Shown: positions 7,518-18,063, counted from the first letter of the stretch. The stretch is DNA of 64,000 bases from Ollibium composti (GCF_004801285.1 NZ_SSNY01000007.1:62001-126000); one strand, 5' to 3'. Notes: generated by a model from the sequence alone, not told the origin. Made by a program: numbers and translations.

Positions 7518-9749
7518 ATGAACGAGCAGGTGGTCTGCTTTGTTCTGGCGGGAGGGGCCGGAACGCGGCTGTGGCCTTTGTCGAGGCCCGAAAAGCCAAA
7601 GCAATTCCATGATCTGTGTGGCGCCGGCACGATGCTGGCGCGGACGTTGCACCGGCTGAAAGGACGACCTGAAGGAGCGACTCCTCTCTTCGTGATCGCA
7701 GCCGAGCGACATGCGGCTCTGGTGCATCGGGAAGTCGCGGAAATCGACCTTGCCGGCGGAGTCCTGCTTGAGCAGAGAGGGCGCGACACGGCCGCCGCCG
7801 TGGCTCTGGCGACGCTTGAGACCCTCCGCACCTTCGATGATTCCCTCATGCTGATCGCTCCGTCGGACCATGAGATTTCGACCGTCGGCCAGTTCTGGGA
7901 AACCGTCGAGAGCGGCATTCCGGCCGCCAATGCCGGACGTGTGGTGCTGTTCGGCGTCGAACCGCAGCATGCGGACACCGGCTACGGCTATATCGAGGCC
8001 GGCGAGCGTCATGGCGACGTTTTCGGCGTGCGGCGCTTCATCGAGAAGCCGGGGAGGGAGACCGCGGAGCGCTTTGTGCGCGACGGCGGCTTTCTCTGGA
8101 ATGCCGGCATTTTCCTCTTCCATGCGGAAACCATGCGCCGAGCCTTTCAGGCTTTGCAGCCGGCGCTGTGGGCGGCGGTCGAACAGGCCTTTCAGGCTGC
8201 TACAGGCGAGAAGGCAGCGCCACGTCTTTCGATCGACTATGGGGATATTCCTGCCGTCTCGTTCGATCGCGCCATCATCGAACGGCTCGACAATTTGGCC
8301 TTGGTCCTGGCCAGATTTGCCTGGACCGACCTCGGCTCATGGGAAGCGCTTCTGGCCGCAGCCGGGCCGGACGAGAACGGCAATGTTTTTGCTGGCGACG
8401 TGGCCGCCATCGACTGTCGCGGCTCCTACCTCAGCAGCGAGGGTCGGCACCTCTCCGTTGCGGGCGCCGAGCATCTAGCCATCGTCTCGACGCCGGACGC
8501 GGTATTCGTCGCGCCGGTAGGCCGCAAGCATGAGATGGGTCGGGCTGCCGATAGCGTGAGATATCAAGGCCTGCTTCCGGAGCCGACGCGGACGGAATTG
8601 ATCGGCACACAGCGCTGGGGGCATTGGCGGCCGCGCGTTCGACGCTGGTTGTTCGAGCAGGCACTGCCGCTTTGGGCGAACGTCGGCCCGGACAGGCGCC
8701 ATGGCGGTTTTTACGAGGCCATCGGCTTCGATGGCGATGCGCTGGACAAGCCGAAGCGCATGCGCACCATGGCCAGACAGGTCTACGCCTTTGCCGCTGC
8801 GCGACGGTATGGCTGGGACGGTCCGGCCGATCAGTTGATCGACCAGGGTCTTGCCTTCATCTCTCGTCAGGGCAGGACCGCCGCAGGCGGCTGGGTGCGC
8901 GCGCTCGATGCCGACGGCACGGTCCTGGATCCGGTGGAGGACAGTTACGACCAAGCCTGCGTGCTGCTGGCGCTCGCCGAGGCGCATCGGTGTGGCCATC
9001 CCGGTGCGCTCGCGCTGTGTCATGAGACACTCGTTGCCCTCGACGTCAAACTACGGACTGCCGGGTCGTTCGGCTATCTGGATGCCTCGGACGCCGATCC
9101 CGCCCGCCGGCGCTCCAACCCGCATATGCACCTGCTGGAGGCCTTTCTGGGCTGGCACGAAGCGACCGGCGACGGCGGGTTTCTCACGCGGGCAGAGGAG
9201 GTGATCGATCTTTTCGCATCGTGCTTCTTCGACCCGGAAAACTGGACGCTGGGCGAATGCTCGGATGCCGGCCGGACGCCAGCCAACAGGATCGGTGAGT
9301 TCGAGCCGGGTCACCATTTCGAATGGGCGTGGCTGATCGTGGATTTCGTGCGCCGAGCGGGGCGACCCGATCTGGTCGCCTTTGCCCGTAAGCTTTATGC
9401 CACGGCCGTCGCCAACGGCGTCAACCGCGCCACCGGCCTTGCTTTGGGTCGCGTTTCGACAAGCGGCGTGCCGCTCGATCCGGTATCGCGCAGCTGGCCG
9501 CAGGCGGAGGCGATCAAAGCTGCCATCGCGCTGGATTCAGCCGGCGGAGCGGACTTGAAGCCTGAGATCGAGGAGCGCGTCGGCCGCCTGTTCGCATGGC
9601 ATCTCGATCCGGCTCCCGCTGGCCTTTGGATCGACCGCATCGGACCGGACGGCGAGCCGCTGGCATCCGAGGTGCCGGCCAGCATCCTCTATCATCTGGT
9701 CAGCGCCCTGACCGCCTATCTGGATTACAGCGCGGACGCTGCTCAATAG
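7518..9749 (+). CDS. Bifunctional mannose-1-phosphate guanylyltransferase / AGE-family isomerase
   Basis: 743 residues with two clear parts. Residues 1-350 are a sugar nucleotidyltransferase: [20 protein letters not shown] (GTP/metal site), [21 protein letters not shown] and WNAGIF, the signatures of GDP-mannose pyrophosphorylase. It would make GDP-mannose from mannose-1-phosphate. Residues 370-743 resemble the N-acylglucosamine 2-epimerase (AGE) alpha/alpha-barrel family, with [40 protein letters not shown] and [12 protein letters not shown]-like domains in such proteins often act as mannose/mannose-6-phosphate isomerases. Type II enzymes such as AlgA/ManC fuse a cupin isomerase instead, so an AGE barrel apparently replaces it. 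The likely pathway is GDP-mannose supply for surface polysaccharide. The 3' end overlaps the convergent betB gene by 50 bp. Confidence 0.82.
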   Translation: MNEQVVCFVLAGGAGTRLWPLSRPEKPKQFHDLCGAGTMLARTLHRLKGRPEGATPLFVIAAERHAALVHREVAEIDLAGGVLLEQRGRDTAAAVALATLETLRTFDDSLMLIAPSDHEISTVGQFWETVESGIPAANAGRVVLFGVEPQHADTGYGYIEAGERHGDVFGVRRFIEKPGRETAERFVRDGGFLWNAGIFLFHAETMRRAFQALQPALWAAVEQAFQAATGEKAAPRLSIDYGDIPAVSFDRAIIERLDNLALVLARFAWTDLGSWEALLAAAGPDENGNVFAGDVAAIDCRGSYLSSEGRHLSVAGAEHLAIVSTPDAVFVAPVGRKHEMGRAADSVRYQGLLPEPTRTELIGTQRWGHWRPRVRRWLFEQALPLWANVGPDRRHGGFYEAIGFDGDALDKPKRMRTMARQVYAFAAARRYGWDGPADQLIDQGLAFISRQGRTAAGGWVRALDADGTVLDPVEDSYDQACVLLALAEAHRCGHPGALALCHETLVALDVKLRTAGSFGYLDASDADPARRRSNPHMHLLEAFLGWHEATGDGGFLTRAEEVIDLFASCFFDPENWTLGECSDAGRTPANRIGEFEPGHHFEWAWLIVDFVRRAGRPDLVAFARKLYATAVANGVNRATGLALGRVSTSGVPLDPVSRSWPQAEAIKAAIALDSAGGADLKPEIEERVGRLFAWHLDPAPAGLWIDRIGPDGEPLASEVPASILYHLVSALTAYLDYSADAAQ

Positions 9750-11205
9750 GGCTAGCGACGTCGCCCGTCTCCACATAGACGGTCTTGATCTGAGAATAGT
9801 GCTCCAGCGCCGCCAGCGAGTTCTCGCGGCCGATGCCGGATTGCTTGGTGCCGCCGAAGGGGATTTCCACCGGTGTCAGGTTGTAGGCGTTGATCCAGCA
9901 GGTGCCGGCCTGCAATTCGGAAATCACGCGGTGGGCGCGCGGCAGGTCGCGCGTGAAAACGCCGGCGGCAAGGCCGAATTCGGTGGCGTTGGCACGTTCT
10001 ATCACTTCGTCTTCATGGTCGAAGGAGAGCACGCTCATCACCGGCCCGAAGATCTCCTCGCGCGCGATGCGCATGGAATCCGTCACGCCGGTAAACACGG
10101 TCGGCTCGACGAAAAAGCCGCCTTCGAATCCTTGCAGGCTCGGAACGCCGCCGCCGCAGGCGAGCGTTGCACCTTCTTCCAGGCCGATGCCGATATAGGA
10201 GACGACCTTGTCGTGCTGCGCCTTGTTGACCAGCGGTCCCATCTGCGTGTCGGGGGCGAGCGGATCGCCGAGGCGGATTTTCTTGACACGTTCGACCAGC
10301 CGCTCCACGAAGCGGTCGTGAATGCCTTTCTGCACGAAGACCCGGGTGCCGTTGGAGCAGACCTGGCCGGCGGAATAGAAATTGCCCAGCATGGCGCCGC
10401 CGATGGCGTTTTCGATATCGGCGTCGTCGAAGACGATCAGTGGCGACTTGCCGCCGAGTTCCATCGTCGCGTGCTTCATCTTCGAGCCGGCGAGCGCCAG
10501 CACCCGGCGGCCGGTCGGCACCGAGCCGGTGACGGACACCTTGGCCGTCACCTCATGCTCGACCAGGGCGGCGCCGACGTCGCCATAGCCTTGCACGACG
10601 TTGAACAGCCCGTCCGGCAGGCCGGCCTCGGTGTAGATCTCGGCCAGCGCCAGTGCCGACAGCGGCGTGTTTTCGGACGGCTTGAAGACCATCGCGTTGC
10701 CCATCGCGAGCGCCGGGGCGGATTTCCAGCCGGCGATCTGGATCGGATAGTTCCAGGCGCCGATGCCGACGCAGACGCCCAGCGCCTCGCGCCGCGTGTA
10801 GGCGAACGGGCCGCCGAGATCGACGAATTCGCCGTTGAAGGCGGCAACCGCGCCGCCGAGATATTCCAGGCAGTCGGCGGCGGAAGGGGCGTCGGCCACC
10901 AGCGTCTCTTGCATCGGCTTGCCGGTGTCGAGCGTCTCCAGCCGCGCCAGTTCCTCGTTGCGGGCGCGCAATATGTCTGCAGCGCGGCGCAGGATGCGGC
11001 CGCGCTCCACCGGCTTCAGGCGCGCCCATGCCGGCTGCGCCGCGCGCGCTGCCTCGATGGCCAGTTCAATGATGTTGCGCGTCGCCGAATGCAGGCTGGC
11101 GATCACCTCGCCGGTGGCCGGGTAGGTGACCGGCAGCGCCGTGCCCTGCTCGTCGTCGACATAGCGGCCGTTGATGTGGTGCGAGGCTTTTGGCTGGGCT
11201 TTCAT
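9700..11205 (-). CDS. betB: Betaine aldehyde dehydrogenase
   Basis: 501 residues from ATG 11205 ([20 protein letters not shown]), with GGAGA nearby as Shine-Dalgarno; a longer reading from 11289 is rejected. It is an NAD(P)-dependent aldehyde dehydrogenase of the BetB type. [18 protein letters not shown] lies in the cofactor region, [12 protein letters not shown] carries the catalytic Glu, [12 protein letters not shown] carries the nucleophilic Cys, and the end has [20 protein letters not shown]. It oxidises betaine aldehyde to glycine betaine, the osmoprotectant. BetB proteins usually end soon after the VYVE-GDV motif; here about 15 extra Arg/Pro-rich residues follow, encoded antisense to the end of the convergent guanylyltransferase gene. 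It is the last gene of the betICAB operon. Confidence 0.95.
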   Translation of the reverse strand: MKAQPKASHHINGRYVDDEQGTALPVTYPATGEVIASLHSATRNIIELAIEAARAAQPAWARLKPVERGRILRRAADILRARNEELARLETLDTGKPMQETLVADAPSAADCLEYLGGAVAAFNGEFVDLGGPFAYTRREALGVCVGIGAWNYPIQIAGWKSAPALAMGNAMVFKPSENTPLSALALAEIYTEAGLPDGLFNVVQGYGDVGAALVEHEVTAKVSVTGSVPTGRRVLALAGSKMKHATMELGGKSPLIVFDDADIENAIGGAMLGNFYSAGQVCSNGTRVFVQKGIHDRFVERLVERVKKIRLGDPLAPDTQMGPLVNKAQHDKVVSYIGIGLEEGATLACGGGVPSLQGFEGGFFVEPTVFTGVTDSMRIAREEIFGPVMSVLSFDHEDEVIERANATEFGLAAGVFTRDLPRAHRVISELQAGTCWINAYNLTPVEIPFGGTKQSGIGRENSLAALEHYSQIKTVYVETGDVASPIEQRPRCNPDRRSGR

Positions 11206-11246
11206 GAGACAGTCTCCATGACGTCGGCGCTGCCCCCCACCCTTAC

Positions 11247-11272
11247 CCTCTCCCCGCAAGAACGGGGAGAGG
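11247..11272. repeat. Perfect palindrome between betA and betB (rhizobial-type intergenic repeat)
   Basis: CCTCTCCCCG (11247-11256) and CGGGGAGAGG (11263-11272) form a perfect 10-bp stem around CAAGAA. The flanks (CCCCCACCCTTAC before, CGGATGAGG after) look like the short C/T-rich mosaic repeats scattered between genes in Mesorhizobium-like genomes. It lies in the betA-betB spacer and could form an mRNA hairpin. Confidence 0.6.
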
Positions 11273-11301
11273 CGGATGAGGAGTGGCACTGTCCGCGCAA
11301 G

Positions 11302-12963
11302 TTATCGGTCGCTTTCGCGCCACCTTGGATTGATCCATGGTTCCTGGTTCGACGGTGCGAGCGGCGTGCGGCCGAGGATATGGTCGGCGGCCTTCTCACC
11401 GGTCATGATCGACGGCGCGTTGAGGTTGCCGTTGGTGACGCGCGGGAAGATGGAGGAATCCGCCACGCGCAGCCCTTCCACACCGATCACCCGGCATTCG
11501 GGATCGACCACGCTCGTCCTGTCGTCGGCGCGGCCCATGCGGCAGGTGCCACAGGGATGCAGCGCGCTTTCGGCATGGTCGCGGATGAAGGCATCGAGGT
11601 CCTCGTCGCTCTGCACATGGCTGCCGGGCGAAATCTCCCTGCCGCGATAGGCGTCGAAGGCGGCCTGCCCGAAGATTTCGCGGGTGAGCCGGATGCAGTG
11701 GCGGAACTCGGTCCAGTCGTCCGGATGCGCCATGTAGTTGAAACGGATGACTGGCTTCGCCCAGGGTTCGGGCGAACGAAGCGTGACGCTGCCGCGCGAC
11801 TTGGACCGCATCGGCCCGACATGCGCCTGGAAGCCATGCGTTTTGGCGACGGCCTTGCCGTCGTAGCGCACTGCCGCCGGGATGAAATGGTACTGGATAT
11901 CGGGATAATCGATGCCGGCGGCCGAGCGCACGAAGGCGGCGGCCTCGAAATGGTTGGTGGCGCCGAGCCCGTTCTTGAAGAACAGCCAGCGCGCGCCGAT
12001 CAGCGCCTTGGAAAAGGGATTCAGGACCGAGTTCAGCGTGATCGGCTGGGTCGATTCCTGCTGGATGTAGAGTTCGAGGTGGTCCTGCAGGTTGGCGCCG
12101 ACGCCGGGGCGATCGGCGATCACCTCGATGCCGTTTTCCCTGAGATGCGCGGCCGGGCCGATGCCCGACAGCATCAGGATCTTCGGCGAGTTGATGGACG
12201 AGGCAGCGACGACGACTTCGCGTCTTGCCTTAACGAGTTGAATCTTTCTGTGAGCCTCGATCTCGACGCCGACGGCGCGTTGATTCTCGATCACCACGCG
12301 CCGGGCGAAGCCCTTGACCAGACTCAGGTTCTGGCGTTTGAGCGCAGGCCTCAGATAGGCGTTGGCGGTGGACCAGCGGCGACCGTTGTGGATGGTCTGC
12401 TCCATCGGCCCGAAACCTTCCTGCTTGGCGCCGTTGTAGTCGTCGGTCAGTTCGAAGCCGGCCTGCCTTCCGGCCTCGATGAAGGCGGCGTAGAGCGGAT
12501 TGCGGCGCTGGCCACGCTGGACGTGCAGCGGGCCGTCTGTGCCGCGCCAGCCGTCTTCGCCGCCGTGCGAATGCTCCATGCGCTTGAAGTAGGGCAGCAC
12601 GTCGGCATAACTCCAGCCGGCCGCGCCCTGTTCGGCCCAATGGTCGAAGTCGTGCGCATGGCCGCGCACATAGACCATGCCGTTGATGGAAGAGGAGCCG
12701 CCCAGCACCTTGCCGCGCGGGGTGGCGAGCACGCGGCCGCCCAGATGCGGTTCCGGCTCGCTGGCAAAGCCCCAGTCGTAGAGCGGCATGTTGAGCGGGA
12801 TCGAGAGCGCCGAAGGCATCTGGATGAGCGGCCCGGCATCCGTGCCGCCGTATTCGATGACGATGACGGAATGCCTGCCGTCTTCGGACAGGCGATAAGC
12901 CATGGCCGAGCCGGCCGAGCCCGAGCCGATGATGACGAAATCCGCTTCGGCGAGAACGTCCAT
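11302..12963 (-). CDS. betA: Choline dehydrogenase (GMC flavoprotein)
   Basis: 553 residues, a full-length GMC oxidoreductase. The FAD-binding dinucleotide fold is at the N-terminus ([20 protein letters not shown], residues 8-27). GMC signature 1 is [20 protein letters not shown] (about 84-103), signature 2 is [16 protein letters not shown], and the end has HPCGTCRMG and the conserved [20 protein letters not shown]. It oxidises choline to betaine aldehyde, feeding BetB; it is usually membrane-associated and passes electrons to the respiratory chain. It starts one base after the betC stop codon, so the genes are tightly coupled. The C-terminal tail past HILGR is a little longer than usual and probably unimportant. 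Confidence 0.95.
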   Translation of the reverse strand: MDVLAEADFVIIGSGSAGSAMAYRLSEDGRHSVIVIEYGGTDAGPLIQMPSALSIPLNMPLYDWGFASEPEPHLGGRVLATPRGKVLGGSSSINGMVYVRGHAHDFDHWAEQGAAGWSYADVLPYFKRMEHSHGGEDGWRGTDGPLHVQRGQRRNPLYAAFIEAGRQAGFELTDDYNGAKQEGFGPMEQTIHNGRRWSTANAYLRPALKRQNLSLVKGFARRVVIENQRAVGVEIEAHRKIQLVKARREVVVAASSINSPKILMLSGIGPAAHLRENGIEVIADRPGVGANLQDHLELYIQQESTQPITLNSVLNPFSKALIGARWLFFKNGLGATNHFEAAAFVRSAAGIDYPDIQYHFIPAAVRYDGKAVAKTHGFQAHVGPMRSKSRGSVTLRSPEPWAKPVIRFNYMAHPDDWTEFRHCIRLTREIFGQAAFDAYRGREISPGSHVQSDEDLDAFIRDHAESALHPCGTCRMGRADDRTSVVDPECRVIGVEGLRVADSSIFPRVTNGNLNAPSIMTGEKAADHILGRTPLAPSNQEPWINPRWRESDR

Positions 12964-12964
12964 G

Positions 12965-14491
12965 CTACTCGCCCCGCGGGAAACGTTTGCTCTCCTCGAG
13001 CGTGTCGAGGTTCATATGGTTGCGCATGTAGCGCTCTGACGCCTTTTGCAGCGGCTGGAATTCCCACGGGAAGTAGGCGCCGTTGCGCAGCGCCGGATAG
13101 ACCACCCAGCGGCGTGCCTGGCTGGCGCGTACGGCGGCGTCGAAGCCGGCCATGTCCCAGCGCGCGCGAACCTTCTCCATGAAGCTTTCGACCAGCGCCG
13201 CATGGGCCGGATCGGCGGCAAGATTGGTCAGTTCGTGCCGATCGGCTTCGAGGTCGAAAAGCTGCGGCGGGTCGAGCTCGCAGTGGACGAACTTGTAACG
13301 GCCTTCGCGGATACCGACCAGCGGCGCATAGCTGCCCTCGGCGGCATATTCCATCAGCACCGGCGCTTCGCGCGTCCCGCCGTCGAGCAGCGGCCTCAGC
13401 GACTGGCCGTCGGTCCACGGCATGATCGCCTCGATATCGATGCCGGCGAGGTCGCACAGCGTCGGCGTCACGTCGAGGTTCGACACCGGCTTATCGATCC
13501 GCCCGGCCGATATGCCCCTGCCGGCGATCATCAGCGGCACGCGCGCCGCGCCCTCGAAGAAGCACATCTTGAACCACAGGCCGCGCTCGCCCAGCATGTC
13601 GCCGTGGTCGGAGCAGAACAGGACGATGGTGTCGTCCAGCATCCGCGTGCGTTCCAGCACCGAGACCAGTTCACCCACCTTGTCGTCGAGATAGGAGATG
13701 TTGGCGAAATAGCCGCGCCGTGCGCGCCGGACCTGCTCGGGCCTGATGTCGAAGCTGTCGTAGTCGCTCGCCTTGTAGAGCCGCTGCGAATGCGGGTCCT
13801 GGCTTTCATAGGGGATGAAGCCGACCTCCGGCTCCAGCGCCGGGCAGTCCTCGTAGAGGTCCCAGTATTGGCGCCGGGCAACATACGGGTCATGCGGATG
13901 GGTGAAGGAGACGGTCAGGCACCACGGCCTGCGCGCGGTATCGTCGGAGGCGCGCGACAGGTCGTAGAGCTTCTGCACGGCGTGGAAGGCGACTTCGTCG
14001 TCGTATTCCATCTGGTTGGTGATTTCGGCGACGCCCGCGCCGGTGACGGAACCGAGGTTGTGATACCACCAGTCGATGCGCTCGCCCGGCTTGCGATAGT
14101 CCGGCGTCCAGCCGAAGTCGGCCGGGTAGATGTCGGTGGTCAGCCGCTCCTCGAAGCCGTGCAACTGGTCCGGCCCGACGAAATGCATCTTGCCCGACAG
14201 GCAGGTGTGGTAGCCGGCGGCGCGCAGATGATGCGCGAAGGTGGGCACGGAGGAGGGGAATTCGGCGGCGTTGTCGTAGACGCCGGTGCGCGACGGCAGT
14301 TGTCCGCTCATGAAGGATGCGCGGCCGGGCGCGCAAAGCGGCGAGGCGGTGTAGTTGTTGGAAAACCGCGCCGAGCGCGCCGCCAGCGCCTTGAGATGCG
14401 GCGCATGCAGGAAGTCTGCCGGCCCGTCCGGGAACAGGGTCCCGTTGAGCTGGTCGACCATGACGATGAGGATATTCGGCTTGGCGGTCAT
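12965..14491 (-). CDS. betC: Choline-sulfatase
   Basis: 508 residues from ATG 14491 ([20 protein letters not shown]); the open frame extends further upstream but that part overlaps betI. It is a type I sulfatase: metal-binding Asp in VMVDQ, and C53 in the motif C-A-P-G-R followed by [13 protein letters not shown], which should be converted to formylglycine by a maturase. [16 protein letters not shown] supplies the second metal site. It hydrolyses choline-O-sulfate to choline and sulfate in the cytoplasm, giving substrate to BetA. The ATG overlaps the betI stop by 4 bp. The gene order betI-betC-betA-betB differs slightly from betICBA in Sinorhizobium. Confidence 0.95.
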   Translation of the reverse strand: MTAKPNILIVMVDQLNGTLFPDGPADFLHAPHLKALAARSARFSNNYTASPLCAPGRASFMSGQLPSRTGVYDNAAEFPSSVPTFAHHLRAAGYHTCLSGKMHFVGPDQLHGFEERLTTDIYPADFGWTPDYRKPGERIDWWYHNLGSVTGAGVAEITNQMEYDDEVAFHAVQKLYDLSRASDDTARRPWCLTVSFTHPHDPYVARRQYWDLYEDCPALEPEVGFIPYESQDPHSQRLYKASDYDSFDIRPEQVRRARRGYFANISYLDDKVGELVSVLERTRMLDDTIVLFCSDHGDMLGERGLWFKMCFFEGAARVPLMIAGRGISAGRIDKPVSNLDVTPTLCDLAGIDIEAIMPWTDGQSLRPLLDGGTREAPVLMEYAAEGSYAPLVGIREGRYKFVHCELDPPQLFDLEADRHELTNLAADPAHAALVESFMEKVRARWDMAGFDAAVRASQARRWVVYPALRNGAYFPWEFQPLQKASERYMRNHMNLDTLEESKRFPRGE

Positions 14492-15081
14492 GCGCGGGGT
14501 GCCTGTTTGGCCAGCATGGCGTCGACATAATCTTCGACCAGCGAAATCGCGCTGGCAGGGTTCGGCAGGCCGTCGCGCAGCGCGCGGCGGATGTAGAGGC
14601 CGTCGATCATCGCCGCGATCGCCTCGGCCATGCGTTCGGCTTGCTTGCGCGGCACGAGCGGGAGAAGGCCGCTCATCAGATTGGAATGCAGCCGCCGCGC
14701 ATAGACGCTGAGCAGACGGCGCAGCGGCAGCGAGTTCTGCGCTTCGACATAGAAGGCGAGCCACGCATGCACCGTTTCCTCGCGGAACTGGCTGGCGTTG
14801 AAGTTGACGGCGGCGATGGCCGACAGCCGCTGGCGCGGTGCCGTCGCCTTGCGAAGTGCTGCCACGCTGTCGCGGCCGAGATCGGCCAGCAACTGTCGCA
14901 TCGTGGCGAGCAGCAGTTCTTCCTTCGGGCCGAAGTAGTGGTGCGCCAGCGCTGACGACACGCCGGCGCGTTCGGCGATTTCCGACACGGTGACGTTGAG
15001 CGAGCCGCGTTCGCCGATCGCCGAAATCGTGGCGTCGATCAGCGCCTTGCGGCGCACCGGTTCCATTCCGAGCTTTGGCAT
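14488..15081 (-). CDS. betI: TetR-family repressor of the choline operon
   Basis: 197 residues. The N-terminal helix-turn-helix reads [20 protein letters not shown] (about residues 32-51), with [20 protein letters not shown] before it, as in BetI. The C-terminal part fits the BetI ligand domain ([30 protein letters not shown] and [20 protein letters not shown]). BetI represses its own operon and is released by choline. It is the first gene of the minus-strand operon and shares an ATGA overlap with betC. A matching A+T-rich operator candidate lies 31 bp upstream (15112-15129). Confidence 0.95.
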   Translation of the reverse strand: MPKLGMEPVRRKALIDATISAIGERGSLNVTVSEIAERAGVSSALAHHYFGPKEELLLATMRQLLADLGRDSVAALRKATAPRQRLSAIAAVNFNASQFREETVHAWLAFYVEAQNSLPLRRLLSVYARRLHSNLMSGLLPLVPRKQAERMAEAIAAMIDGLYIRRALRDGLPNPASAISLVEDYVDAMLAKQAPRA

Positions 15082-15111
15082 GGCGATCCTCCCACCGTCA
15101 GTTTATTTTTT

Positions 15112-15129
15112 ATTGACTCATCAATCAAT
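15112..15129. promoter_or_regulatory. Candidate BetI operator
   Basis: ATTGACTCATCAATCAAT contains the inverted repeat ATTGA-N8-TCAAT, in an A/T-rich patch (TTTATTTTTTATTGACTCA) within an otherwise GC-rich region just upstream of betI. Known BetI sites are ATTGA...TCAAT palindromes of this kind. It lies in the divergent spacer with the thiolase gene, so it could affect both. Confidence 0.65.
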
Positions 15130-15261
15130 AACCCATCGGCGGTGGCTCAATCGATTCAATCACCTTCGCATGTGCGAAATCACTTTACGCGGCTGCGAAG
15201 GTGGTTCAGATTTGAACAAAGACACGCCGCAGCCCCATAAGACGCGGCGAAGGAGGCAGTC

Positions 15262-16428
15262 ATGACCGCATGCATCGTCGGCTGGGCGCATTCCCGCTTC
15301 GGTAAGCTGGAAGGCGAGACGCTGGAGGGCCTGATCACCAAGGTGGCAGCCGAAGCGCTGGAGCACGCCGGCGTCGGGCCGGACGACGTGGACGAAATCG
15401 TGCTCGGCCATTTCAACGCCGGTTTTTCGCCTCAGGATTTCACCGCCAGTCTCGTGCTGCAAACCGATGATCGCTTGCGCTTCAAGCCGGCGACACGGGT
15501 GGAGAATGCGTGTGCGACGGGATCGGCCGCGGTGCGGCAGGGTATCCGTTCCATTGACGCCAAGGCGGCCCGCGTGGTTCTGGTGGTCGGTGCCGAGCAG
15601 ATGACCACGACGCCCGGTCCGGAGATCGGCAAGAACCTCCTGAAAGCCTCCTACCTGCCGGAGGACGGCGACACACCGGCGGGTTTCGCCGGCGTCTTCG
15701 GCAAGATCGCGCAGGCCTATTTCCAGCGCTACGGCGACCAGTCGGACGCGCTTGCGATGATCGCGGCAAAGAATCACAGGAACGGCGTCGACAATCCCTA
15801 TGCGCAGATGCGCAAGGATTTCGGCTATGATTTCTGCCGCCATGAGAGCGAGAAGAATCCCTTCGTCGCAGGCCCACTGAAGCGTACGGATTGCTCGCTG
15901 GTATCGGACGGTGCGGCGGCGCTTGTGCTGACCGATTCGACGACGGCGCTCGGCATGCGCCGCGCCGTCGCCTTCCGCGCCAATGAGCATGTGCAGGACT
16001 TTTTGCCCATGTCGAAGCGTGACATCCTGTTGTTCGAAGGCTGCGAGGAAGCCTGGGGCCGGGCGCTGAAGAAGGCCGGCGTGACGCTGGGCGACCTCTC
16101 TTTCGTCGAGACGCATGACTGCTTCACCATCGCCGAACTGATCGAATACGAGGCGATGGGGCTCGTTAAACGCGGCGAGGGCGCAAAACTCGCCATGGAA
16201 GGTTACACCGCCAAGGACGGCAGGCTGCCAGTCAATCCCTCGGGCGGCCTGAAGTCGAAAGGCCATCCGATCGGCGCCACCGGCGTTTCCATGCATGTGC
16301 TCACCGCCATGCAACTGACGGGCGAGGCCGGCGGCATTCAGGTTCCGGGCGCCAAACTCGGCGGCATCTTCAACATGGGCGGTGCGGCGGTGGCGAACTA
16401 CGTCTCCATTCTGGACCGGATCAGATAG
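15262..16428 (+). CDS. Thiolase-family acyl-CoA acetyltransferase
   Basis: 388 residues with a good Shine-Dalgarno (GGAGG) before the ATG. The active-site Cys is C84 in ATRVENACATGSAAVRQGI. The C-terminus has VNPSGGLKSKGHPIGATGVS, with the conserved His of the GHP motif, and near it FVETHDCFTIAELIEYEAMG, a feature of the SCP-x/SCP2-type thiolase subgroup rather than classic PhbA. It would cleave or form a carbon-carbon bond on acyl-CoA. The substrate cannot be read from the sequence. It is transcribed divergently from betI across a 180-bp spacer with the BetI-like operator, so a link to choline/betaine metabolism is possible but unproven. Confidence 0.85.
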   Translation: MTACIVGWAHSRFGKLEGETLEGLITKVAAEALEHAGVGPDDVDEIVLGHFNAGFSPQDFTASLVLQTDDRLRFKPATRVENACATGSAAVRQGIRSIDAKAARVVLVVGAEQMTTTPGPEIGKNLLKASYLPEDGDTPAGFAGVFGKIAQAYFQRYGDQSDALAMIAAKNHRNGVDNPYAQMRKDFGYDFCRHESEKNPFVAGPLKRTDCSLVSDGAAALVLTDSTTALGMRRAVAFRANEHVQDFLPMSKRDILLFEGCEEAWGRALKKAGVTLGDLSFVETHDCFTIAELIEYEAMGLVKRGEGAKLAMEGYTAKDGRLPVNPSGGLKSKGHPIGATGVSMHVLTAMQLTGEAGGIQVPGAKLGGIFNMGGAAVANYVSILDRIR

Positions 16429-16440
16429 GCCAGGACTGCG

Positions 16441-17016
16441 GTGCCGGACCATAGGGCCGGTTCCTCCGGAACGGTTTTGCCGTTCTTCACCATCGGCCAT
16501 TCGACCCGCACGATCCCGGAATTCGTCGACCTCCTGCGGGTCGCTGGGGTGGAGATGGTGGCCGATATTCGCACCGTGCCGCGCTCGCGCACCAATCCGC
16601 AATACAACAAGGACGTGCTAGGCGAGAACCTCGCTCCCTATCAGATCGGCTACGAGCATATTGCCGAGCTCGGCGGGCTGCGCGGAAAGGCAGGCGATGT
16701 TCCCGAGACGACCAACGCCTTCTGGGTCAACCGGAGTTTTCATAACTACGCCGACTATGCGCTGGGCGAACGCTTCCACACCGGCCTTGAGGCGCTCGTC
16801 GCGCTCGGTCGACGGCGGCGAACGGCGATGATGTGCTCGGAGGCCGTCTGGTGGCGCTGCCATCGCCGCATCGTCGCGGACTACCTTCTGTGCGGCGGCG
16901 AGACGGTCTTTCATCTCATGGGCGACGACCGTATGGAGCCGGCCACCATGACGCCGGGCGCCCGCTGCCAGTCGCCGGACCGGCTTGTCTATCCAGCCGA
17001 ACCGTTGCAGGAATAA
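16441..17016 (+). CDS. DUF488 domain protein
   Basis: 191 residues from a GTG at 16441, 12 bp after the thiolase stop. DUF488 features are plain: FFTIGHSTRTIPEFVDLLR, VADIRTVPRSRTNPQYN, and a conserved Cys/His segment MMCSEAVWWRCHRRIVADYL. The family is small and cytosolic; no biochemical function is firmly established. It is likely co-transcribed with the thiolase upstream and the asparaginase downstream. The first roughly 10 residues are poorly conserved in type, so a later start is possible. Confidence 0.85.
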   Translation: MPDHRAGSSGTVLPFFTIGHSTRTIPEFVDLLRVAGVEMVADIRTVPRSRTNPQYNKDVLGENLAPYQIGYEHIAELGGLRGKAGDVPETTNAFWVNRSFHNYADYALGERFHTGLEALVALGRRRRTAMMCSEAVWWRCHRRIVADYLLCGGETVFHLMGDDRMEPATMTPGARCQSPDRLVYPAEPLQE

Positions 17017-17046
17017 GTCTCCGAATTCCATTCCCGGGCATCAACG

Positions 17047-18051
17047 ATGACAAACCCTGTTCTGGTCGAAGTGACCCGCGGCAATGTGGTCGAGAGCGCC
17101 CATCGCGGCGCGGTGGCCGTCTATGAGGCGGACGGCAAGCCGCTGCTGGAGATCGGCGACACCGCACGCCCTGTCTTCCCGCGCTCCGCCGTCAAGGCGA
17201 TCCAGGCGCTGCCCTTCGTCGAAAGCGGCGCGGCGGACGCCTACGGTTTCGGCGAGAAGGAACTGGCGCTTTCCTGTGCTTCCCATTCCGGCGAGCCGGA
17301 GCATGTCGAACTGGCGCGCTCCATGCTGGCAAAGGCCGGCCTAGACGAAACCGCGCTGGAATGCGGCACTCATTGGCCCTCGAATCACGAGGCGACGATT
17401 GCGCTCGCCCGGTCCGGCGGCTCGCCCGGCGCGCTGCACAACAACTGCTCCGGCAAGCATTCGGGATTTCTCTGCACCTGCCGGCATCTCGGTATCGATC
17501 ATCGCGGCTATGTCGCGGCCGGCCATCCTGAGCAGGAGATGGTGCGCGAGGCGATGGAGAGCGTTACCGGCGCCGTCCACGATGCCGAGCATCGCGGCAC
17601 GGACGGCTGCTCCATCCCGACCTATGCCGTGCCGCTGCGCAGCTACGCCCTCGGCTTCGCCCGCATGGTGACGGGAAAGGGCCTGCCGCCCGAGCGCGCG
17701 AAGGCAGCGCAACGGCTGCTCAAGGCCTGCATGGCCGAACCCTTTCTGGTCGCCGGCACCGACCGCGCCGACGTCGCGCTGATGCAGGCCGCGCCCGGCC
17801 GTATCTTCGTCAAGACCGGTGCGGAGGGCGTCTACTGTGCCGCCGTGCCGGAACTGGGCGTGGGTATTTCACTGAAATGCGACGATGGTGCCAGCCGCGG
17901 CGCAGAAGTGATGGTCGCGGCGGTACTGAGCAAATTGCTCAAGACCGACGGGACACTGGCGGCGAAGCTGACGGAACTCGCCAATCCGGCCTTGGAAAAT
18001 CGCAAGGGCCTGAAGGTCGGCGCATTGCGTCCTGCCGGGGCGCTCGCCTGA
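17047..18051 (+). CDS. L-asparaginase II of the rhizobial (AnsA/ReAV-like) class
   Basis: 334 residues. It belongs to the asparaginase class described from Rhizobium etli, unrelated to E. coli AnsA/B. S47-x-x-K50 in RSAVKAIQALPF matches the Ser-Lys tandem of that enzyme, and C135/K138 in NNCSGKHSGFLC match its metal-site residues. Other conserved stretches are CASHSGEPEHV and GTDGCSIPTYAVPLR. It would hydrolyse asparagine to aspartate and ammonia in the cytosol. It follows the DUF488 gene by 30 bp and converges on the Tat-exported repeat protein gene. Residue correspondences are from memory of the R. etli enzyme. Confidence 0.88.
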   Translation: MTNPVLVEVTRGNVVESAHRGAVAVYEADGKPLLEIGDTARPVFPRSAVKAIQALPFVESGAADAYGFGEKELALSCASHSGEPEHVELARSMLAKAGLDETALECGTHWPSNHEATIALARSGGSPGALHNNCSGKHSGFLCTCRHLGIDHRGYVAAGHPEQEMVREAMESVTGAVHDAEHRGTDGCSIPTYAVPLRSYALGFARMVTGKGLPPERAKAAQRLLKACMAEPFLVAGTDRADVALMQAAPGRIFVKTGAEGVYCAAVPELGVGISLKCDDGASRGAEVMVAAVLSKLLKTDGTLAAKLTELANPALENRKGLKVGALRPAGALA

Positions 18052-18063
18052 GGCTCCCAGTCG

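Noticed and set aside
9799-13182. 1127-codon open frame on the plus strand
   Set aside because: It is antisense to betB, betA and part of betC, which have full family motifs. The frame is a GC-skew shadow with no recognisable domain.
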